This document shows, in pieces, positions 7,115 to 11,549 of a stretch of DNA of 11,549 nt (positions are counted from its first letter, which is position 1; each line of letters begins with the position of its first letter). The position numbers were made by a program, and so were the translations under genes. The notes beneath the pieces are model-generated. The model did not search any database and was not told the origin of the DNA. It saw only the letters and a program-made list of their open reading frames with translations. The stretch is taken from positions 1-11,549 of the forward strand of contig JAFAPG010000497.1 in assembly GCA_019247235.1 (NCBI GenBank). Direction: 5' to 3'. This DNA is from Acidobacteriota bacterium. Its GTDB lineage: Bacteria; Acidobacteriota; Terriglobia; Terriglobales; Acidobacteriaceae.

Positions 7115-8524
7115 TCATTGAGGAGCGGTGGTCACAGGAGCCGGACGATTTCGTGGCGCCTCGACGTGCTCTACAGGAAGCCGGATCTCAACCGACAACC
7201 CACCCTCAGGTAAGTTGGATGCTTTCACCGACCCGCCGTGCAGTCTGATGGCCTGTTCGGTTATGGCCAGCCCAAGACCCACTCCGCCGGTCGAACGCAC
7301 CCGCGCGTCATCGATGCGGTAAAAAGGGCGAAAAATCCGCTCCAAGGAGTCCTCTGGCACTCCCGGACCGGCATCGGTCACGCCAATCAGGGCTTCCTCC
7401 CCGGTCGAGGCGCGGACTCTCGCCGCATGGATCTTGACTGTGGTTCCCTCCTGAGTGTATCGCGTGGCGTTACGCACGACATTCTCAATGGCGCTATGCA
7501 GTAGAGCTGGGTCTCCCAGAACCGGCAGTTCGTCGTGAATTTCGGCTTCCACGCTGCAACGTCGCGCCTGGGCTTCGAAGGCAGCATCCCGCGCCACTTC
7601 GTCGACCACTTCCTCGAGCTGAAGAGGAACTTTGCGTAGACTCCCGGCACCACTTTCCAGACGGGCAATGGTCATAAGACTGCCAATGAGCTCGTTCATG
7701 CGATTGGATTCAAGACTGATTCGGTCAAGCACGGGCCCAACTTCGGGTGCGCTCCTCTGCCGCGCCAACTCTAACGCCACCGTAAGTCGCGCCAACGGGG
7801 AGCGTAGTTCATGAGAGATGTCTTTGAGTAGGCGGGACTGCGCCCGGACAAGGTTTTCGATCTGTTCCGCCATAAGATCGAAGTCGCGGACTAGCTGCGA
7901 GACTTCGTCGTGCGCACGAGTGGTTACTCCGCCGGCGCGAGCTGAAAGATCACCTGAGGCCAACTTTTGCGTGGCTTTACGCAAGCGCACGATTGGGGAG
8001 GTGAGATAACGGGCGAGGATATAGCATACTAGGCCCGAAGATAGAACCGAGATAAGCATTCCCAAACCGGGAACCCCGTTGGGCCCAAATACCGCCCCTT
8101 GCCCGGGTGGAAGTTCAGTGACCAGCGTATAGCGGTGTCCGTCGGGAGTGTTGAGGGATAGCTTGAGCATTTGATTGCGTGGATTCAAACGCCCGAATAA
8201 GGTATCCACGGTGTGGCCATGACCGTTCGCTACCTCGCTGAACCAGAGGGGTACGGAGTGGCCAACAAGATTGCCGTGTTCGTTGAAAAGCACGGCGCGA
8301 ATATGCTGGCTGTCGCGCAGATTGCGTAGGTATTCGCGGAGCTTGTCTACCCCGCCGGATTGATAAGCTTCGACCGCCTCATTGAGAAACTTGGGTTGTA
8401 AGGCCTCAACCGCGGAAATTTGTCGCGTGGGGCGCATGGCGACCGTGACCAAGATTGCCAGCACCACAAACAGGGCATTGGCCAGCCAAAAGGAGAGAAA
8501 GATTTTGAGAAACAAACTTCTCAT
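7115..8524 (-). CDS. cpxA: Sensor histidine kinase, CpxA-like
   Basis: A 469-residue inner-membrane kinase that should autophosphorylate and pass the phosphate to the regulator encoded just before it. Domains in order: TM1 at about 8-29, a periplasmic sensor region at about 31-150, TM2 at about 151-172, HAMP at about 171-226 (LTSPIVRLRKATQKLASGDL), and HisKA with His238 in DISHELRSPLARL. HATPase_c follows with the N box ENVVRNATRY (Asn348, Asn352), G1 DAGPG (384-388), FRPFYR, and G2 GVGLGL (414-419). The H-box wording, the size and the adjacent CpxR- and CpxP-like genes all match the CpxA group. Its ATG (8522-8524) overlaps the regulator's TGA (8521-8523) as ATGA, so translation is coupled. 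The ligand is unknown; envelope stress or metal is inferred from context. The gene symbol is by similarity of architecture, not proven orthology. Confidence 0.9.
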   Translation of the reverse strand: MRSLFLKIFLSFWLANALFVVLAILVTVAMRPTRQISAVEALQPKFLNEAVEAYQSGGVDKLREYLRNLRDSQHIRAVLFNEHGNLVGHSVPLWFSEVANGHGHTVDTLFGRLNPRNQMLKLSLNTPDGHRYTLVTELPPGQGAVFGPNGVPGLGMLISVLSSGLVCYILARYLTSPIVRLRKATQKLASGDLSARAGGVTTRAHDEVSQLVRDFDLMAEQIENLVRAQSRLLKDISHELRSPLARLTVALELARQRSAPEVGPVLDRISLESNRMNELIGSLMTIARLESGAGSLRKVPLQLEEVVDEVARDAAFEAQARRCSVEAEIHDELPVLGDPALLHSAIENVVRNATRYTQEGTTVKIHAARVRASTGEEALIGVTDAGPGVPEDSLERIFRPFYRIDDARVRSTGGVGLGLAITEQAIRLHGGSVKASNLPEGGLSVEIRLPVEHVEAPRNRPAPVTTAPQ

Positions 8525-9240
8525 CGAGTCCCGTTGTTAGTTTTGGGGCGGCTCAGGGCGAAGATGTAACCTGCTCCGCGAATGGTTTTAATATGATCTT
8601 CCGAGTCGGAGTCTCCGAGCTTCTTTCGTACCTTACTCACATGCATATCGATACTGCGATCGAAGGGGGAAAACTTTCGGCCTAACACCTCATCGACTAA
8701 CGCCTCGCGGGTTACTACCCGACCGGCCTCTCGTAAGAGAACCTGCAGTAAGCTGAACTCAACCGAGGTGAGCTCAACCGACTTTCCCCGGTGAAAAACG
8801 GTGCGCGTGGCTGGATCCAGTTCAACATCCCCGACATGCAGCACCTCGGGGATCGGGGCTTCTCCCGGCGCCCGGCTGCGGCGCAAAATAGCCCGAATGC
8901 GAGCCACCAATTCACGGGGATTGAAAGGCTTAGGAAGATAATCATCAGCGCCGATCTCTAAGCCGACAATGCGGTCGACATCCTCTCCTCTTGCGGTTAA
9001 TAAGAGTACGGGCAATTTCGAACTATCTCGGATCTTGCGCAGGACGTCGAAGCCATTCATTCCTGGCAGCATCACGTCAAGGATGGTCAACCTGTGGTCG
9101 CCGCTCAGAGCCCGGGCTAAGCCGCTTTTGCCTTCATGCGCCGCTTCCACCTGAAAACCTTCGGGACGGAGATATTCGCTCACTAGCGAGCACAGTTCCA
9201 CGTCGTCATCGATGACTAGAATGCGATCCACTGGATTCAT
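8521..9240 (-). CDS. cpxR: Response regulator, OmpR/PhoB family, CpxR-like
   Basis: A 239-residue DNA-binding regulator. The receiver domain (about 5-118) has acidic-pocket residues Asp11 and Asp12 in VIDDDVELC, phospho-acceptor Asp55 in LTILDVMLPG, Thr82 in LLTARGE and Lys104 in YLPKPF. The winged-helix output domain (about 138-232) has the usual ELTSVEFSLLQVLL and GRVVTREALVDEVLG helices, the DMHVSKVRKKLGD recognition helix and the closing IKTIRGAGYIF wing. DDDVELC and the recognition helix are very like those of CpxR proteins. I take ATG 9238-9240 (MNPVDRILVIDDD) because CpxR proteins begin just before this strand. The upstream ATG 9259-9261 and TTG 9280-9282 would run the gene into the CpxR-like box. 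No clear Shine-Dalgarno is seen at any of these. Probable autoregulation through the boxes at 9268-9317. Confidence 0.92.
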   Translation of the reverse strand: MNPVDRILVIDDDVELCSLVSEYLRPEGFQVEAAHEGKSGLARALSGDHRLTILDVMLPGMNGFDVLRKIRDSSKLPVLLLTARGEDVDRIVGLEIGADDYLPKPFNPRELVARIRAILRRSRAPGEAPIPEVLHVGDVELDPATRTVFHRGKSVELTSVEFSLLQVLLREAGRVVTREALVDEVLGRKFSPFDRSIDMHVSKVRKKLGDSDSEDHIKTIRGAGYIFALSRPKTNNGTR

Positions 9241-9267
9241 TCTAATAAGCAGGCGATCCATGGGGTC

Positions 9268-9282
9268 GTAAAGATTCGTCAA
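9268..9282 (+). promoter_or_regulatory. CpxR-like box, copy 1 (GTAAA-N5-GTCAA)
   Basis: Two pentamers in direct repeat, ten bases apart, matching the known enterobacterial CpxR consensus GTAAA-N5-GTAAA at nine of ten positions. It lies just upstream of the regulator's predicted start and in opposite orientation to copy 2. Function is inferred. Confidence 0.5.
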
Positions 9283-9302
9283 AGCGGAAGGGAAACGCCT
9301 CT

Positions 9303-9317
9303 TTTACAAAGATTTAC
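9303..9317 (-). promoter_or_regulatory. CpxR-like box, copy 2 (perfect GTAAA-N5-GTAAA)
   Basis: On the minus strand this reads GTAAA-TCTTT-GTAAA, identical to the enterobacterial CpxR consensus. A further lone TTTAC half-site sits at 9334-9338, 21 bases (two helical turns) from the half-site at 9313. The box lies between the divergent regulator/kinase and CpxP/Spy-like genes, where CpxR sites sit in Escherichia coli cpxP-cpxRA. Confidence 0.65.
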
Positions 9318-9408
9318 TCGGCTTGACGCACTCTTTACCACTCTCGCTGCCCGCTCATGTTTCTATTTTAAGTAAGACAACAGCTCAGGCCAATGGGTTT
9401 CGAGAACG

Positions 9409-9414
9409 AGGAGG
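9409..9414 (+). promoter_or_regulatory. Ribosome binding site of the CpxP/Spy-like gene (AGGAGG)
   Basis: A perfect AGGAGG lies five bases before GTG 9420-9422. The in-frame ATG at 9393 lies upstream of this site and would place acidic residues before the signal peptide, so GTG is the better start. Confidence 0.75.
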
Positions 9415-9419
9415 AAGAT

Positions 9420-9914
9420 GTGAAAACCGTATCGGTAATCTTCTCAGGTATGGTCCTGACTTTTGCGCTTTCGGCCACTCTGGCATTGGCGCAAACGGAG
9501 GCTTCCCCGCACCACCGGCATCACGGCATGGGCGCATGGATGTGGGGCCCAGAGATCGGATTGCCCTTGCACCGTTTAAATCTGACGGATGACCAGAAAG
9601 CTCAGGTCAGACAGATTTTTCAAACCGAGAAGAGCAATTTGCAACCTCTCATGCAGCAGGAATTCCAGCTGCATCAGCGGATGCTCCAGCTGGTAACCGG
9701 CGATAACTTCGATTCCGGCAAAGCCGCGGCTCTAGCCTCGGAGGAGACCGAAACTCATGTGCAGTTAGAGGTTGAACACGCCAAAATTGCCTCGCAAATG
9801 TATCAATTGCTCAGTTCGGATCAGAAAGCCATGGTGGCCGACATGGTGGCGAAACGGCAGCAAAGGATGGAACAGCACTTCAACCATCCCCACAACGCTC
9901 CGCCCAACCAATAA
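9420..9914 (+). CDS. Periplasmic LTXXQ-family protein (CpxP/Spy/ZraP-like)
   Basis: A 164-residue exported protein with signal peptide (MKTVSVIF, hydrophobic core, ALA cleavage before Gln25). The mature part is helical and Gln-rich, with two LTXXQ-type motifs: LTDDQ (55-59) and LSSDQ (131-135), the signature of CpxP, Spy and ZraP. These are periplasmic dimeric or oligomeric chaperones; CpxP also inhibits CpxA, and ZraP binds zinc. Here a cluster HHRHHGMGAWMW (31-42) precedes the first motif and a His-containing tail (HFNHPHN) ends the protein, resembling ZraP and suggesting metal binding. The start is GTG 9420 from the AGGAGG five bases before it. It is divergent from the CpxR/CpxA-like genes and shares the operator region, so a role as induced feedback partner is likely. 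Whether it acts as CpxP, Spy or ZraP cannot be told. Confidence 0.88.
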   Translation: MKTVSVIFSGMVLTFALSATLALAQTEASPHHRHHGMGAWMWGPEIGLPLHRLNLTDDQKAQVRQIFQTEKSNLQPLMQQEFQLHQRMLQLVTGDNFDSGKAAALASEETETHVQLEVEHAKIASQMYQLLSSDQKAMVADMVAKRQQRMEQHFNHPHNAPPNQ

Positions 9915-9973
9915 CTCGAGTTTGTGAAATGCGGGCGGCCTCGATTTGGTTCGTCCGGTAGTGAGAGATTGTA

Positions 9974-10240
9974 ATGGCGAGTTTTGACGGTAAAGGCGCT
10001 TTCGTCGCTTTGGTGGCGGAGGAGATTGCGAGTGGAATCAATTGTGCACTGCGGTATTGGCTCGGCCGAATCGAGCTTGAAGTTATCGATCGCAGCTTGA
10101 CCCCGCACGAGAGGCTTCAAGCCATCGAGCAGATTCTCGCCGAATACAAAATGCGGGAGCTGGATTCAATCGTCGACAATGGCCCAGCTGCGGATAGCAG
10201 GCGGGGCGATTGGTGGTGGCCAGGGAACAAGCCAAGTTAG
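9974..10240 (+). CDS. Small protein of unknown function (88 residues)
   Basis: I do not recognise this protein. It begins at ATG 9974 after a weak GAGA site and ends at TAG 10238-10240, 59 bases after the Spy-like gene on the same strand. Codon use resembles the neighbours, with many G/C third positions. The product has no signal peptide. It is predicted mostly helical: a helix with hydrophobic residues (GAFVALVAEEIASGINCALRYWLGRIEL), then a charged helix (LTPHERLQAIEQILAEYKMREL) that could mediate dimerisation, then a Trp-rich tail (WWWPGNKPS). It may be part of a transcription unit with the Spy-like gene and the following small membrane gene. It could be non-coding, but the codon pattern argues for a real gene. 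Confidence 0.55.
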   Translation: MASFDGKGAFVALVAEEIASGINCALRYWLGRIELEVIDRSLTPHERLQAIEQILAEYKMRELDSIVDNGPAADSRRGDWWWPGNKPS

Positions 10241-10252
10241 GCAGCTTACGGC

Positions 10253-10417
10253 ATGGGTTTTGATTTCCTGATCTCGCTAGTGGCCGGTTCTTACTGGGCC
10301 TTTCTGACCTTGTGGATTCTCATGTTAGCCGCTGCCTTCGTCCTCAGTTTTCCTGAAGCCTCCTCGCGCACCGGCTCAAAGCTAGAGCGCTCGGGTGGTC
10401 AAAGCCCGCTGCTCTGA
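10253..10417 (+). CDS. Small single-span membrane protein of unknown function (54 residues)
   Basis: ATG 10253 to TGA 10415-10417 encodes 54 residues, starting 12 bases after the stop of the 88-residue gene. Residues about 5-32 form one hydrophobic span (FLISLVAGSYWAFLTLWILMLAAAFVL), followed by a short hydrophilic tail ending RSGGQSPLL. The Shine-Dalgarno is weak (AGGC 11 bases before ATG). The well-formed span and tight spacing support a real small membrane protein, possibly acting in the envelope-stress unit. No family is recognised; chance is not excluded. It reads in the same frame as the following ABC transporter but is separated from it by its own stop codon and a promoter. Confidence 0.45.
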   Translation: MGFDFLISLVAGSYWAFLTLWILMLAAAFVLSFPEASSRTGSKLERSGGQSPLL

Positions 10418-10432
10418 TTTTGCATCTCCTGC

Positions 10433-10441
10433 TGTTACAAT
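10433..10441 (+). promoter_or_regulatory. Predicted extended -10 promoter of the ABC transporter (TG-N-TACAAT)
   Basis: TGTTACAAT carries the TG of an extended -10 element directly before a good TACAAT hexamer, which can replace a -35 box. It ends 15 bases before ATG 10457. Transcription starting near 10448 would give a leader of about eight bases with no Shine-Dalgarno, as at the 1632 promoter. Predicted from sequence only. Confidence 0.45.
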
Positions 10442-10456
10442 CCTATCTACTACCTC

Positions 10457-11549
10457 ATGCTGCTTGAGAGCCTTCGTCCCCTCCTTCCCTATCTCAAGAA
10501 GTACCGCGCCAGCTACCTGAGCGGAACCATTTGTGTGTTTCTGCACAATGGCATCTGGATTCTCTTTCCTCTTGTCATTCGCCGCGCAATTGACGATCTG
10601 CGGCAAGGCGTTACCGTACATAAGTTGTGGGTGAGTGCCCTACTGCTTCTGGCGGTAGCCTTTAGCAAGGGGATCTTTCAGTTCCTTACCCGAGCCATCG
10701 TAATTGGTGTGTCGCGGGAGATCGAATTTGACCTGCGCAACGACTTGTTTCGTCATCTAGAAAGTTTGTCCTACAGTTTTTATCAGCGAACGCGCACCGG
10801 CGATATCATGGCTCGCGCCACCAATGATCTTAACGCCGTGCGAATGCTGCTCGGACCAGCCATTATGTATTCCGCCAACACCATTGTGTTTACCGCTGGT
10901 GCCATGGCCTTCATGCTCTCGATCAGTCCCAAACTGACGATCTATGCCTTCCTACCTCTTCCCGTCGTGAGCATCGTGGTGCAATATTTTGGTCGGCGAA
11001 TCCATGAGCGTTTCGAACGAATTCAGGCAATGTTTTCCGATATCTCCGCCCGCGCCCAGGAGAACTTCTCCGGGGTTCGCGTGGTGCGCGCCTACGCCCA
11101 GGAGGCGGCGGAGGTGGCCGGTTTTGAAAGCTCGAACCGCGAATACATCGGCCGCAGCCTTAAGCTGGTTCGGCTGATGGGAATGCTTTGGCCGACGCTT
11201 GAAACCATGTTGGGCTTAGCCATCGTGCTGGTTCTCTGGCTGGGGGGAAGGGAAGTGCTGCATGGACGCATCTCGGTGGGCGATTTTGTCGCCTTCAATA
11301 CCTACATGGTCCAGCTCACTTGGCCGGTAATTGCTTTGGGATGGGTGATTAACATCTTTCAGCGGGGAACAGCTTCTTTAGCGCGCATCCATCAACTGAT
11401 CGAAGAGCGAGCCGAAATTATCGACCGGCCGACACGAGTTTCGAAGGGAGAGCCGTTGAAAGGCGAAATTGAGTTTCGCAACTTGAGTTTCGCATTCGAG
11501 CGAACTACGGTACTCGAGGCTGTCGATCTACGGATTCCCCAGGGAAGCA
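10457..11549 (+). CDS. ABC exporter half-transporter (permease fused to ATPase), cut by the right edge
   Basis: The first 364 residues of an MdlA/MdlB/MsbA-type exporter half-transporter, which pumps lipids, drugs or peptides using ATP as a homo- or heterodimer. The transmembrane domain fills about residues 15-325: SYLSGTICVFLH and LFPLVIRRAIDDL, then hydrophobic spans at about 58-72, 135-155, 160-178, 245-262 and 275-310. Cytoplasmic coupling regions carry YQRTRTGDIMARATNDLNAVRM, LSISPKL and FSDISARAQENFSGVRVVRAYAQE, the classic type-IV ABC exporter blocks. The nucleotide-binding domain begins at about 346 (GEIEFRNLSFAFE) and the window ends at VDLRIPQGS, just before Walker A. No stop is met, so the gene is intact as far as seen. 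ATG 10457 is the first start after an in-frame stop at 10415. Substrate unknown; a partner half-transporter may lie downstream. Confidence 0.93.
   Translation, partial: MLLESLRPLLPYLKKYRASYLSGTICVFLHNGIWILFPLVIRRAIDDLRQGVTVHKLWVSALLLLAVAFSKGIFQFLTRAIVIGVSREIEFDLRNDLFRHLESLSYSFYQRTRTGDIMARATNDLNAVRMLLGPAIMYSANTIVFTAGAMAFMLSISPKLTIYAFLPLPVVSIVVQYFGRRIHERFERIQAMFSDISARAQENFSGVRVVRAYAQEAAEVAGFESSNREYIGRSLKLVRLMGMLWPTLETMLGLAIVLVLWLGGREVLHGRISVGDFVAFNTYMVQLTWPVIALGWVINIFQRGTASLARIHQLIEERAEIIDRPTRVSKGEPLKGEIEFRNLSFAFERTTVLEAVDLRIPQGS

Noticed and set aside
9241..9282. Longer N-terminus for the response regulator from ATG 9261 or TTG 9282
   Set aside because: It adds residues before the conserved first strand, lacks a ribosome binding site, and would place the coding region over the CpxR-like box.
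9323..9328. TTGACG as a -35 box for the Spy-like gene
   Set aside because: No -10-like hexamer at 16-18 bases; the best A/T-rich hexamer (TATTTT at 9364) is 35 bases away.
1..11549. CRISPR arrays, insertion sequences, tRNA or rRNA genes
   Set aside because: No regularly spaced repeats, transposase-like proteins, terminal inverted repeats or RNA gene structures were seen.

Overview
The window is a moderately GC-rich bacterial chromosome segment. It carries a haem/tetrapyrrole gene pair, a two-component system of the CpxR/CpxA type with a divergent CpxP/Spy-like periplasmic gene, a lipoprotein plus secreted S9 peptidase pair, an unusual acyltransferase-aminotransferase fusion, and the start of an ABC exporter. 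A diderm organism is indicated by a lipobox lipoprotein, an LTXXQ periplasmic protein and a Cpx-like sensor kinase. The protein style (YVTN-like propeller lipoprotein, secreted S9C peptidase, hemC-hemD linkage) makes me suspect an Acidobacteriota-like lineage. That is an inference and not proven by any marker here.

Layout, left to right. 3-383 (+) is the C-terminal part of hemC and 459-1331 (+) is hemD; together they make uroporphyrinogen III. 1332-1647 is a 316-base gap ending in a perfect TATAAT box only ten bases before the next ATG. 1648-3456 (+) is a two-domain protein: a GNAT/LuxI/FeeM-like acyltransferase fused to a fold-type I PLP aminotransferase. It converges on a minus-strand pair: a beta-propeller lipoprotein (6893-5613), followed 16 bases later by a secreted prolyl-oligopeptidase-family peptidase (5596-3566).

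7115-9240 (-) encodes a response regulator and a sensor histidine kinase that overlap by ATGA. Divergent from them, at 9420-9914 (+), is a CpxP/Spy/ZraP-like periplasmic protein with two LTXXQ motifs and histidine clusters. The region between them holds a perfect match to the enterobacterial CpxR box (GTAAA-N5-GTAAA) and a second copy with one mismatch. The likely circuit is: CpxA-like kinase senses envelope stress or metal, the CpxR-like regulator binds the boxes, the CpxP/Spy-like protein is induced, and feedback follows. Two small genes of unknown function (88 and 54 residues, the latter with one membrane span) follow the Spy-like gene.

From 10457 to the right edge (+) is an ABC-type exporter half-transporter of the MdlA/MdlB/MsbA type, cut off just before its Walker A motif. 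It is preceded by an extended -10 promoter very close to its ATG. The most interesting items are the fused acyltransferase-aminotransferase, the conserved Cpx operator architecture, and two promoters that predict nearly leaderless mRNAs.
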